Assembly: GCF_024713945.1 (NCBI RefSeq)
Contig: NC_134686.1
Location: forward strand, 372,001 to 436,000
Length of the DNA stretch: 64,000 bases
Reading direction: 5' to 3'
Origin: Dermatophagoides farinae
Taxonomy: Eukaryota; Arthropoda; Arachnida; Sarcoptiformes; Pyroglyphidae
The notes below the pieces were generated by a model. The model was given only the letters and a program-made list of their open reading frames with translations. It did not search any database and was not told the origin of the DNA. Shown in pieces: positions 1-12,563 of the stretch. The position numbers and the translations under genes are program-made. Each line of letters starts with the position of its first letter. Position 1 is the stretch's first letter.

Positions 1-1686
1 ATGTCATAGTGGACAAGATTCTTTTTTTTTTTTTTTTTTTTGATTGTTTAAATATTCATTGATCTGTTAAAATTTGGATGGATTTTTCTTTTTGATGATA
101 GAAATGGCGTGTTTTGCTTAATTTTCACAGGAAATTTTGCTTTTTTTTCAAGGTAATATATCGATATCAGGTTTTATCTGGTTGTCATTTTTTTTGTTGT
201 TGTTGTTGATTTTTCATTGAATTACTAATTTTCCTCACTGATGAAACATCTTGATCGTTTTTTTAAAAAGTTTTTCTTTTGGAATTTTCCATACTCATCT
301 CAAATGCAATGTAATGTCTGAATGACATTTCATGTCTGGATATATTTATTTATTTTTTTTTTTTTTTTTTGCTGTTTAAAACGCTGTAGTACATGTACCT
401 TAAATTTTTTTTTATTTTTAATTTAACTTTTTTTTTCCTTTGAAAAATTTTTATTGTTCATTTTAGCTAGAATTTTGGTATCGATACTATCGATATATAT
501 ATATTTTTTTTTGTTACCTGACAACTTTTTTTCCAGTGGTCAGCGAATCAAATTAATATTGAAACTAAAGCCCATTGATGCTTATTTTTTTTTTTTTTTA
601 TTTGCAATTTGTACGGATAAAGTACCGGTTTCATTATTATCATCCATAATCAACAACAAGATTATGATCGGAAAAAAATGCTTCAGTAATGCTGTTTTTG
701 TTGGATCTAGATAATGTATCAGGAAAAAAAATCTTGTATACAATGGAAATTATCATAAATTTTCTTTTCATGTTTGATATATAGGATTTATATATGGATC
801 ACATTTTTGTTGTTGCAAATCTTGTTTCGTTGCTATTATATACCACCATACACATTTACATTTACATTAGAGTTATGATTTTGAAAAGTTTTTTTTTATG
901 ACCATGTTTTCTTTGGCTGGCTGTCGATCATAATCTTTAACAACAAGCACAAGCACCCGGGATGGATCATTGTATTTTTCGTTTTCTTTTTTGTCTTCCA
1001 TTTACATTCTCCTTTCAAAGATTGCATTTATAATTCGACATTGTTATCGTTGTCGTAATATATAATCTAAACTGTAATTGGATTCTAGTTTTGATTCAAG
1101 TTTCAGCTTTACTTCTCTATATATATGATGTAGAAGATGCTGGTTATGATGTGCATGAGTACCGGATCCCTGTACACTAACATGAATCAAGTAAATATAC
1201 CAGATGTAAATTGAATCAAGAATTTTTCTTTTTCAATCTGATGTCTTTTCTTTTTCTTTATTTTTTTTGAACATTCTTGAATCATGTACCGCGCAATATT
1301 GTTTGATTGAAAATGGAAAAAATAACATAGACAGCAGGCAATTTATTTGATTCTCTTGTGTTATGTGATTTTCATTATTTTTTTTTCAATTTTCGATTAA
1401 ATCCCAAATTTCAACTTTTTTTTCCTATAGTATACTGCACAAAAGAATGGAAATTATTTCAATAGAATTTAATTGATATATGGGTGAAGGAATTTTTTTT
1501 TTTCGTTTAAAGTGTGTACGGAATTCCGGTTGAACGGAAAAAAACAACTTGAGAATGACTTATGGGAAGTCTGTGTGTGTGTGTGTGTCTGGATCAGAAA
1601 AAAATATTGATAAACAATGCTCAATTTCAATGATTTTCATTAAATTCAGTTTTTAATCCATTTTTTATTTGTTCTCTTTTTTTTAG
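1..1686 (+). other. Intron of the PP2A B56 gene (5' part outside window)
   Basis: No coding segment recognisable here continues the B56 protein upstream of the exon at 1687, so the window appears to open inside an intron of at least 1.69 kb. It ends in a pyrimidine-rich tract and AG at 1685-1686. Content is T-rich low-complexity DNA with poly-T runs and a GT repeat near 1571-1588. The B56 residues that should precede this exon were looked for and not found. Confidence 0.7.
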
Positions 1687-3596
<1,910 letters not shown>

Positions 3597-4159
3597 ACAA
3601 AATTGATCACGTGTTTCATTTTTTTTCCAATGTTAAAGTGACATATCTTTTATTATTATTATTATTATTATTATATCACATTCGATATGTTGCCCTCTAT
3701 CTGGGATCAATCATCATCATTTGTTTTTGTTTTATATATAAATATAATTGTCATCATTGTGACTTAGAATTGAATATACTTTGAAAAAATTTTGCTCTCA
3801 TTCTTCTCAACACAAACATTTGCATCGTCGATCGTCGTTTGATTTATATTTAAAAAAAAAAATTCCATATTGTAACACACATTCATGATTAATTGTGACT
3901 ACGATATATGTAAATGCAAATTATGATGATGATGATAATGATAATGATAAAAGCTAATTTTATACAATTTTTTTTCAAATCAAATTAAAATTAAAAAAAA
4001 AACTTGAAATTCAAAATTTAATCAACTCATATATAAAATGATTACAGCCATTGAATTATTTGTTTCGAGTGCGTTAGTTTGTATCAATCATTCATTCATT
4101 GTTGTGCCATATTTATTTAGTGTTTTACACACACACACACACAGACACATACATAAAAA
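3597..4159. other. B56 3' UTR and spacer before the TSSK-like gene
   Basis: 563 bp of AT-rich sequence with an ATT trinucleotide run (about 3651-3674), GAT repeats (about 3924-3955) and a CA repeat just before the next start codon (about 4130-4143). It must hold the B56 3' UTR and the promoter and 5' UTR of the next gene; no canonical AATAAA close to the stop and no clear TATA box were seen. Confidence 0.6.
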
Positions 4160-5208
4160 ATGTCAAAAAAAACTAAAAAAGAAGAAAGACGTGCTAAACT
4201 AATGGATCCAACTACCACGGCACAGATTGATGAACGTACGATGTTAGTGTTTACGAAAAAAGGTTATCGTCTATTGACCATTATTGGTTTCGGTTCTTAT
4301 GGCGAAGTTTATAAAGCCGAACGAAGCCGTACAAATGAAATTTGTGCAGTGAAAATTATCGATCTGTTGCGTTGTAGTCAAAAGTATATGCAAAAATTTC
4401 TGCCACGTGAATTGGCTGCATTGATGGAAACACGGCATGAGAATATAATTCGTGTATATGATATAATCCGTTCGAATAAAAAAATCTATGTATTCATGGA
4501 ATTTGCTTCCAATGGTGATCTGGCTAAATATCTCAAACAACATGGTGCACTAATCGAAAGACGAGCTAGAATTTGGTTCAAACAAGCAAGCAGAGCACTT
4601 AATTATCTTCATGAAGAAATGTGGACAGCACATCGTGATATTAAGATTGAAAATATATTGCTCAATGAAAATTGGAAAGTTAAATTAACGGATTTTGGTT
4701 TCGCCACCGATGTACTTGATATGAATGATGAGAATATTTTGAGTGAAACATTCTGCGGTACATTACCATACTATTGTCCACAGATTTTTCAAAGACAGCC
4801 ATACAATCCATTCAAAGCCGATACATGGGCTATGGGTGTTCTGTTGTATGCTATGACACATAATCGATTTCCATTCCATCATCGTGATCCTAAACGAATG
4901 ATGATTGAACATATGGATAAATCATACATCATTTCCAGGTAAAAATCAGACACATTTGTTTTTTATGTTTATGTGTTTTTGAAAGAAAAATAAAATAAAA
5001 CAAGCCCGCTATTTTAATGCCATCTGGTGTTCTAAAAAAATTAATTATTTTTTTTCATTTCAGAATACGTGAAAATATTTCAGAAGAATTGAAAGATCTA
5101 ATTTTGAAATTGTTGGAAATGAACGAAGAACGACGATTGACTGCCACACAAATCTTGACTCATCAATGGTTATTGAGCGAAGATACAATGAGCGAATTGG
5201 ACAAATAA
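4160..5208 (+). CDS. TSSK-like serine/threonine protein kinase
   Basis: Predicted cytosolic protein kinase of the testis-specific serine kinase branch of the CAMK group; TSSKs phosphorylate sperm proteins during spermiogenesis. Two exons, 4160-4938 and 5064-5208, joined within an Arg codon, give 307 residues. The catalytic core is complete: glycine loop GFGSYGEV (43-50), ATP-binding Lys65 in AVKII, HRD (158-160), Asn at +5, DFG (178-180), and activation segment SETFCGT like TSSKs. The C-lobe has DTWAMGVLLYAM and ends HQWLL, with only a short tail, as is usual for TSSKs. Odd point: the APE motif reads CPQ (206-208), so the structural Glu is Gln. The ATG at 4160 is the first in frame and is preceded by AAAA. 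Family assignment is by motif similarity; a divergent AMPK/SNF1-type CAMK kinase is the alternative. Confidence 0.85.
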
Positions 5209-5237
5209 CAGAATAATTATTATCGATTATTTTCTCG

Positions 5238-5257
5238 AATAAATCAAACACAATAAA
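5238..5257 (+). promoter_or_regulatory. Poly(A) signals of the TSSK-like gene
   Basis: Two AATAAA hexamers, at 5238-5243 and 5252-5257, lie 30-50 bp after the TAA stop. This is standard spacing for cleavage and polyadenylation and implies a very short 3' UTR in the 180-bp gap to the next gene. Confidence 0.6.
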
Positions 5258-5389
5258 AAACATGTAAATTAATTTTTTTTTTGATTAGTTCCAATTAGTT
5301 TTTGTTTGTTGTGTTCACATATAAATCCCTGAACACATGCATATGAATAACGAATTGTTCGTTGTATTTTTTTTTGTCTCGTGAGCCAA

Positions 5390-6403
5390 ATGGAAAAAAG
5401 TCGCTCCAGATCAAAAACATCATCACCGAAAACAAATTTGAAACCAAAATTCCCGATTCCAACAGGACAATTATTGGATGGACGTTTTCTAATTGAAAGA
5501 CATTTCAATACCGAAATATTTAGCAATTATTATCTTGGTACCTATCATGAATCGGATCGTACACGTTGGATTTTTATTAAAATGAAACATGAAAATTATA
5601 ACGATGATATTGAATCTATTCGTTGGGAATATAAAGTATATAAAACATTGGAATCATCAAAAGGAATGTTACGTGTACCGCGTCCATTTTATTTAGGATC
5701 AATATTGAATTATGAAGCAATTGTTCTTGAATTATTGGGTCCAAGTCTATTGGATATCTGGCATAGATGTAAACAACGATTATCAATCCGGACTTTAGCT
5801 CAAATCGGTTATCAATTGGTGTGTTTAATGAAATTTTTTCATGATCGTGGATTCGTCTATCAGAATATTAGACCCGAACATTTTCTGTATGGTGTCAGTG
5901 GTCTAGATAAATGGATGTGGATGTATGCGGTGGATTTAAAATGGTGTAAAAATTATCTAGAAGAAAAACAAGGCAACATGGTACATATATCATCGGAACA
6001 AGTTAGTGGTCCACTTCATATTGGTACACACATTCGATTCATGTCTATAAATGCTCATCGTGGCATTGAACAAAGTCGTCGTGATGATCTTGAATCGATT
6101 GGTTATTTATTGGTATATTTATTTCGTGGTGAACTACCGTGGATGAAATTGGAAAACATTGTCGATGAACAAGAATGTCATGGACGAATAGCACAATGCA
6201 AAGAGAAATCAGCACAATCAATTTGTCAAAATATGTTACCAGAATTTGAACAATATCTGATGACTGTAAAAAATCTAGGATTTGATCAGAAACCAAATTA
6301 TCAAATGCTAGGTGAATTATTTAAAAATGTTCAAAAATTTATTGGATTCGAATCCAAATTAGAACTATATGATTGGAATGGATTTCATGTGCCTAATACG
6401 TGA
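5390..6403 (+). CDS. Casein kinase 1 superfamily protein, probable pseudokinase
   Basis: Intronless 337-residue protein built almost entirely of a CK1-type kinase fold. The CK1 signature is plain: GIEQSRRDDLESIGYLL at about 226-242, after GTHIRFMSINAHR, plus ELLGPSLLDIW in the hinge. Residues needed for catalysis are changed. The HRD triad reads YQN (157-159), so the catalytic Asp is Asn; the metal-binding Asn five residues on is His164; DFG reads DLK (Asp182 kept, Gly lost); and the glycine loop (about 34-50) has lost its internal glycines. The VAIK lysine survives (Lys64 in IFIKM). A basic Ser-rich N-terminus (residues 2-20) precedes the fold. The start is the ATG at 5390; there is no upstream in-frame ATG nearby. 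Its position 180 bp after the TSSK-like gene suggests, but does not prove, shared expression. Closest known relatives are CK1/VRK/TTBK-type proteins; I cannot choose a subfamily. Confidence 0.85.
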   Translation: MEKSRSRSKTSSPKTNLKPKFPIPTGQLLDGRFLIERHFNTEIFSNYYLGTYHESDRTRWIFIKMKHENYNDDIESIRWEYKVYKTLESSKGMLRVPRPFYLGSILNYEAIVLELLGPSLLDIWHRCKQRLSIRTLAQIGYQLVCLMKFFHDRGFVYQNIRPEHFLYGVSGLDKWMWMYAVDLKWCKNYLEEKQGNMVHISSEQVSGPLHIGTHIRFMSINAHRGIEQSRRDDLESIGYLLVYLFRGELPWMKLENIVDEQECHGRIAQCKEKSAQSICQNMLPEFEQYLMTVKNLGFDQKPNYQMLGELFKNVQKFIGFESKLELYDWNGFHVPNT

Positions 6404-6424
6404 TGATAATTGATTTTTCTTGCA

Positions 6425-6435
6425 AATAAAATAAA
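6425..6435 (+). promoter_or_regulatory. Poly(A) signals of the CK1-like gene
   Basis: Overlapping AATAAA hexamers at 6425-6430 and 6430-6435 begin 22 bp after the TGA stop, followed by a GTT run. Position and motif suit a very short 3' UTR. Confidence 0.55.
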
Positions 6436-9400
6436 ATGTTGTTGTTGTTGTTGATGATGATGTTTTTTCTCCAATCACAAATTCAACAATAAAAAAAAAT
6501 GTTGAAACTTTTGACTTGTGCTCAGAACCTAGGTCAACTGTTCAAATGAAATTCATGACCGAATAGACGAAAAAAAAAAATAAAATAAAGTAAAGTAAAA
6601 TGAATATATAATGAATGTGAATCCCCATGCATATAATTATCACATGCATGTCCCAAAGAACAGAGTTGAGTTGACTTATTCAATCAATTGATGATTGTTT
6701 CTTTGATTGGAATTAATTAACGTGTGTGTGTGTGTGTGTGTGTATGTGTTTCAAGTATGTGCCGATGAACAAATTATTACCGGACTTGTGAATTTCAAAA
6801 TCATCAAAAAGCTTATGCTGTATTTAGTAATGAAAACAAAAATGAAAAATTTTGGAATTTAATCTTGCAATCACGAGCGATATATTGAATGATGATGATG
6901 ATGATGATGATGGTAGCTTTATATGCAAATAAAATTGATTCGATTCAAACGGTCAAGATTATCATATGGAATGCCAATGGCTAAACAATAATAGACAACA
7001 ATAGCTGGATAAATGGAAAGAAAAAAAGAGAGAGAAAATTCAAGTTTTGATTGTTAGACTACAGCATTCAGAAATCATCCTTTATGCATATTGCACAATT
7101 GTATTTTTTATTCTTTTTTATATTTTCGTTGTTCATTGATTAATAATCACACTAATTGTTCCGTATTGGTCAAATGTTTATGATTTTTTCCTTCATGTAA
7201 TAACATGGCATGCAATGCATAATAAAACATCATGTTCGACAACAACAAAACAATGAAAATTTTCCCTTCATTTTTTTTTTATTTTGGTACCGTCTCCAGA
7301 TAGAACCATGCAGATTGTTTTTTTTTTCTTGTTAATTCTAAATATATGGAAATTTTTTCTTTTTTTTCTGGTTCAATAGATCAATATGAGAATCACATGG
7401 TTGATTACCATTATATTATTATTGATTGATTGATTGATTGGCTGCTGTTGGGTCAATCAATGATTATCGGACATGAAGAAGAAAAAAAAACGGGGTGAAC
7501 TTGATATTTTTATTTCTTGTTGTTCTATATAGTAATTTGTTGAACAAATTGGCACAAACGAAATAAAAAAAATTATCAACAATTATAACAGCAAACAATA
7601 CACAACAACAACAACAACAATATGCTTCCTGACTCGTATATATTCATGTTCATCACATTTGAAAAAAATTTCAAGTTTTTCATCGTTCAATAATGATGAT
7701 GATGATGATAAAGGAAAAAAAGTTTGTCGTTGGCTGATTTTTGCAATTAGAATGGAATGAAAAAAATGAAAAAAAAACAAATGCGATTATTATTTGGTCA
7801 TTGAATTCTTTGGCAAATAATAATGATTGAAGAAAATTATTCTGTTGATAATTTCATAAGATAAAACAAACGAAAAATGATAAAAAAGGTGGAGTTTTTT
7901 TTTATTCAATCAGACCACACATACAAAAATAGCAATTGAATGATATCTTATATTGATTGTATTTTCTCGATGATTTGCAAATATCCAGGATCTATTGAAA
8001 TCTGATAAAATCAATCGACCACCATTATCATCATTATTATTAAAAACAGTGTGTGAGCTAATTATGATGAAGATAATTATGATCCACATGGATCAAACCA
8101 ATAGGATCATATTGTTTTTTTTTCTTGAGATGAATAATGAGATAATGAGAGAATCTAATGATCCATTCGAAATGACTTGCCCAAGAATTGGAAATAAATT
8201 TTCACCTATTTACATCGAAAAAAAAAATATGAAACACGCACAAAATAAAAAGAAACAAACAATAGGAAAAAAATGATGAGGATAATTTGAATTTTTTTTC
8301 CTGCTTTTCGTTCATCGATATTTGCCATGTTTTGGCCAAAATCATCATCATCATCATCATTATTCTTGATGTGTCGATTTTTTGTTGTTGTGTTTCTCCA
8401 TTTATTTGCAGCAGCAGCAGCAAAAAAAAATCTTCACTGTAGATCCTGTTATAATATATCATCGATGGTGGTTTGTTTGTTTGTTCAAAAAAAAAAGTTA
8501 ATCGAACAAACAAATAAATAGATTGAAAACAAAAATGTTCATATTCAGATATTTCCGCATGTCAAACAAATGAATTCCCATTTATTTGAGACCATCCATC
8601 TCCATATGAATTTGATCATCTTGAATTATGTTAATTTTATACTTTTGGTTAATGATTTATTTTCATTTATTTTACTTGTTTTTTTTTGAAATTTCATTTA
8701 TCAATACCCCCTGTCGATGTTTTCACTGTTGATAATCATGATATATTCAATACAAAACAATCTTGTCAATTATAATACAGTAATAAGTGTATTGAAAAAA
8801 AACTCACCATTAAAAACAAGCAAATTCAATTCAATGTCAAATCAATCAATCAACGCAAGCCAAAAGGGATGGGTATCAATTCTGAATTGTGTGTAAAATA
8901 GCTGAAATTTAATTGCAAAACAAAAAAAAATTTTATTCCTGAAAATCAAAAATTAAGACAAAGATGGATTGAATGAACTAATCTGTGTTGTCCAACAATT
9001 TGATTTGCCATGTTTGTTTTTTTTAAATGGGTGCTTTTTAGTTACACTCAACATCAAAACTTGAATATTGTGAAAAAAAACATGTGTATCATGTATGATG
9101 ACCGGTCCAGTTATTATTGATTGTGTTCAATAATTATCTTGTTCTCTTTCGATCTTTCATTCAATCTCTTTCTCGGTTGGATTCTCATTCAAACAACTTC
9201 CTATTCATTTTTTATGGGTGCTGATTTAAGAAAAAAATTTTTTTTTTTTGAAATGAAAAAAAATTCATTTGATTTTCGAAAAGATATGAGCGAATTGGTG
9301 GTGGTGATGGTGGTGGTTTTAGTCGATAAATTAACAAATTTTCTGTCAATCCTTCTGTATCAATGAAAACATTGATTTTAGCGACCTCTAGCCAATTTTT

Positions 9401-9787
9401 TACAAAGATTTTCTTAATCCAAACCAAACATTCCGACCATGATTGTCAAGATGTCATAATTTACCATGAAAACGAAGGAAATGCCTTAACAAGAAACATC
9501 ATTCAACAACAAAAAGAGAAAATTGTCACAAGTTTAATTTCAATTTGAAAAAAATGCCAAAGTTTTTTTTTTTTGCTGATAAAATCTTCATCATTCACGG
9601 ATGATTATAATTTTTGTTCATCATCATCGATCTGTCTACCATGAACGAACATACATTTTTTCCAAGAAAAAGAAGAAGAAGAAGAAGATCAAGGTTTGGA
9701 TTGTTTTTAAATGTTTGTGAAAATTAAAAAAAAATGTGTGAAAACACAAAAATCAAAATTCATTGAATTGATTTATTTTTGAACATG
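6436..9787. other. Gene-free AT-rich spacer with microsatellites
   Basis: No coding region with recognisable similarity on either strand. Holds (GT)n at 6722-6742, (GAT)n at 6891-6911, CAA runs near 7604-7620, ATC runs near 8343-8360, and an AAG run near 9667-9688. Open frames here are made of low-complexity translation. Confidence 0.6.
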
Positions 9788-10201
9788 AAAGGGTACCGGG
9801 TGGTTTTCGGTCAAAATCTGCCCCCAAGTTTTTATTTTTTTAAAATGTTAGTCATGTCCATTGATGATTCTCGAAATAATTTTTAGTTCATTTGGTCCAG
9901 CAACTTCCGGTAAAATCGCGAAAAACAACGCGATTTTTCCAGATCTCACTAAGTATGAGGTGGTATGCCTCAATTTTTTCTCATGATAAAACTGATCTAA
10001 TCAACATTCTATTTTGAAAATATCAAAGAAAAATATTTGGTGGAACATGTTCAAAAATCCGGAAATCCATTTTTTCACCATGTAAGTCTATGGAGTTCAT
10101 CATGTGATATCCACAACGTAAGTGTTTATGATGTTCACCATGTAAGTGTATGGTGTTCATTATGTAAGTCTATGATATTGTGCATATTGCAATGGTAATC
10201 G
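9788..10201. repeat. Left terminal inverted repeat of the outer transposon
   Basis: 414 bp, matched in reverse complement by 12564-12878. Shared blocks in order: GGGTACCGGGTGGTTTTCGG, TCTGCCCCCAA, CATGTCCATTGA, TTTTTAGTTCAT, ACTTCCGGTAAAATC, CCAGATCTCAC, TATGAGGTGGTA, TAATCAACATT, CACCATGTAAGTCTATGG, GTTCAT, and a final GCAATGG-AATCG. The left arm is longer by about 100 bp because of extra copies and small insertions. Confidence 0.85.
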
Positions 10202-10360
10202 ATGATAGCCTAAACCAGGGGTCGGCAACCTGCGGCCCGCGGGCCGCATGCGGCCCATTACAACTTTTTGTGCGGCCCACCAAAGCACCAACATAATTTT
10301 AGGAAAAATATTAAATTAAAAAAATATTGTGTCGACAAATTTGCAACAATCAACATCACA

Positions 10361-11030
10361 AATGACAAATCCAACCTAACACGATCAGTTCAGAGTTCAG
10401 AATCGAGAAAATGGCAAATCCCAACTAACACGACCAGTTCAGAATTCAAAATTCAAAATCATGAAAATGACAAGTCCAAACTAACACGATCAGTTCAGAA
10501 TTCAAAATTCAAAATCGAGAAAATGACAAATCCAAACTAACACGACCAGTTCAGAATCGAGAAAATGGCAAATCCAAACTAACACGATCAGTTCAGAATT
10601 GAGAAAATGGCAAATCCAAACTAACACGATCAGTTCAGAATCGAGAAAATGGCAAATCCAAACTAACACGATCAGTTCAGAGTTCAGAATCGAGAAAATG
10701 GCAAATCCCAACTAACACGACCAGTTCAGAATAACACGATCAGTTCAGAATTGGATTAACACGATCAGTTTCGAGAAAATGGCAAATCCATTAACACTCA
10801 GTTCAGAATCGAGAAAATGGCAAATCCATACTAACACGATCAGTTCAGAATCGAGAAAATGGCAAATCCATACTAACACGATCAGTTCAGAATCGAGAAA
10901 ATAACAAGTCCAAACTAACACGACCAGTTCAGAATCGTGAAAATAACAAGTCCAGCCTAACACGACCAGTTCAGAATTCAAAATTGAAAATCAAGAAAAT
11001 AACAAGTCCAGCCTAACACGACCAGTTCAG
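10361..11030 (+). repeat. 42-bp tandem array, forward orientation
   Basis: About 15-16 imperfect units built on AACACGATCAGTTCAGAATC followed by GAGAAAATGGCAAATCCAAACT. The period is exactly 42 bp in the regular part (AACACG at 10581, 10623, 10665). Variants carry inserted TTCAAAAT or GTTCAGAA steps, CGACC for CGATC, and AACAAGTCC for GGCAAATCC. Because 42 is a multiple of three, frames stay open across several units on both strands; these are not taken as genes. Confidence 0.9.
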
Positions 11031-11257
11031 ATGGTTAGTTATTCTAGTTACCAGAATGGGTTGGTTTCGATACCGTTTTTTAGCTGTTTTCCAATTCAGA
11101 GTTAAATAATGTTTGATTCGATATGTATCGGATTTTTTTTTTTATGTTGTTGTAATTTTCCACACAATGAATAAATTAACAAATGATCATCAAAAAAAAT
11201 TTTATCTGATTCGAAAAAATGTTGTAAAAGTCGATAATAATTCAAATTCAGTTTGGT

Positions 11258-11782
11258 TCAGTTTGGACTTTTGAATTTTGAATTTTGAACTGGTCATGTT
11301 AGTTTGGACTTGTTATTTTCTCGATTCTGAACTGGCCGTGTTAATTTGGACTTGTTATTTTCTCGATTCTGAACTGATCGTGTTAGTATGGATTTGTCGA
11401 TTTGAATTAAGTATGGATTTGCCATTTTCTCGATTTTGAATTCTGAATTGGTCGTGTTAGGTTGGATTTGTTGTTTTCTCGATTCTGAACTGGCCGTGTT
11501 AACTTGTTAATGAATTCTGAATTGGTCGTGTTAGGTTGGATTTGTTGTTTTCTCGATTCTGAACTGGTCGTGTTAAGTTTGACTTGTTATTTTTTTTATT
11601 TTGAATTTTGAATTCTGAACTAATCGTGTTAGGTTGGATTTGTTATTTTCTACTGAAATTTGTTATTTTCTCGATTCTTGGCCGTGTTAGTTTGTACTTG
11701 TTATTTTCTCAATTTTGAATTATTTGTTGTTTTCTCGATTCTGAACTGGTCGTGTTAGTTGGACTTGTTATTTTCTCGATTC
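11258..11782 (-). repeat. 42-bp tandem array, inverted orientation
   Basis: The same 42-bp repeat in reverse complement (recurring TTTTCTCGATTCTGAACTGG and CGTGTTAGTTTGGACTTG), about 12-14 more degenerate units. With the forward array it forms a giant interrupted palindrome around a unique core at 11031-11257. Confidence 0.9.
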
Positions 11783-12008
11783 ATCGTGATGGACATTTGT
11801 CGAATGAAATTTTATTGTGACAATTTGTGGCACGGACATCAAAAAAAGTTTGCCATCCCTGTCGTATATGATATAAAAGCACATGTACATGGCCCGCTGT
11901 TTGCCGACCCCTGGCCCAATCCTGAAAAATTTGAATGAACTCTTGAATGTTGAAGAATTGGTGATGTTCATCATTGAAACAGGTGGCAGGCATTGATTTC
12001 TTTGGGCA

Positions 12009-12368
12009 TTAGTTGAAATGATATTTGTGGAAACACATCTGATCTGGTACATGGCAGTAGCCGATTTTATGATTGTAACCATAACATTTTGCATTGCAAA
12101 GCGTCATATCCTTGAAGTCTGGCAATCATGAATCTTGTTGCGCATCTGTTGTATTGATTTGTAACTTTGGATTTACACAAACGGCAGAAAGCCTCGGTTT
12201 GCGATTTGCCGCATCAATCTCGTGCTCGATGTTTAAATTGTTTTTTGATATGAAATTCGAGATCAGATGAAAGACCAAATCATACTTAGTAACTGTTCTT
12301 TTTTCGATGCGGCCATGTTCATCATCATCAGAATCGAGGTGGCTCATGGACATGATCAGGTGAATCAT
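12009..12368 (-). pseudogene. Transposase C-terminal remnant, piggyBac-like
   Basis: Read right to left across three frames, this gives an acidic stretch then YDLVFHLISNFISKN, next a Cys pair CRLC with a following NRC, and finally YCHVPDQMCFHKYHFN with a stop at 12011-12009. A Cys-rich zinc-binding tail ending in CFxxYH is typical of piggyBac-family transposases (known family feature); equating this remnant with it is inference from that pattern only. At least two frameshifts separate the pieces and the catalytic DDD core is absent, so it is dead. It is the only coding trace of the outer transposon. Confidence 0.4.
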
Positions 12369-12563
12369 TCGTTCCAGGGCTATTTAACGCCAAACTTAAT
12401 ACATTGAAAGTTTTTCCAAGAAACTAATGGCTTATCCAATTTTGCAAGATATTTTTTATTGGATCTTGGATTCAGAGATTTTGTGCGATTGATTCTTATT
12501 ACACATTTTAATACATGAACAATAAAATCCTTCAATACATTGCCTAGGATGTTTTTAGTTTTT

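Larger units (their letters stand above)
10216..11913. mobile_element. hAT-ended fold-back-like element nested in the outer transposon
   Basis: Begins CAGGGGTCGGCAA at 10216 and ends with the inverted copy TTGCCGACCCCTG at 11913, a typical hAT terminal inverted repeat; the GC-rich GCGGCCCGCGGGCCGCATG block just inside the left end is a known feature of some hAT ends. The flanking 8-mers are GCCTAAAC (10208-10215) and GCCCAATC (11914-11921), matching at 6 of 8 positions, which suits the 8-bp hAT target duplication after decay. The body is two opposed arrays of one 42-bp repeat around a 0.23-kb core, with no transposase, so it is non-autonomous. Confidence 0.75.

Noticed and set aside
10268-10981. 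Open frames on both strands in the 42-bp arrays
   Set aside because: They stay open only because the repeat length is a multiple of three.
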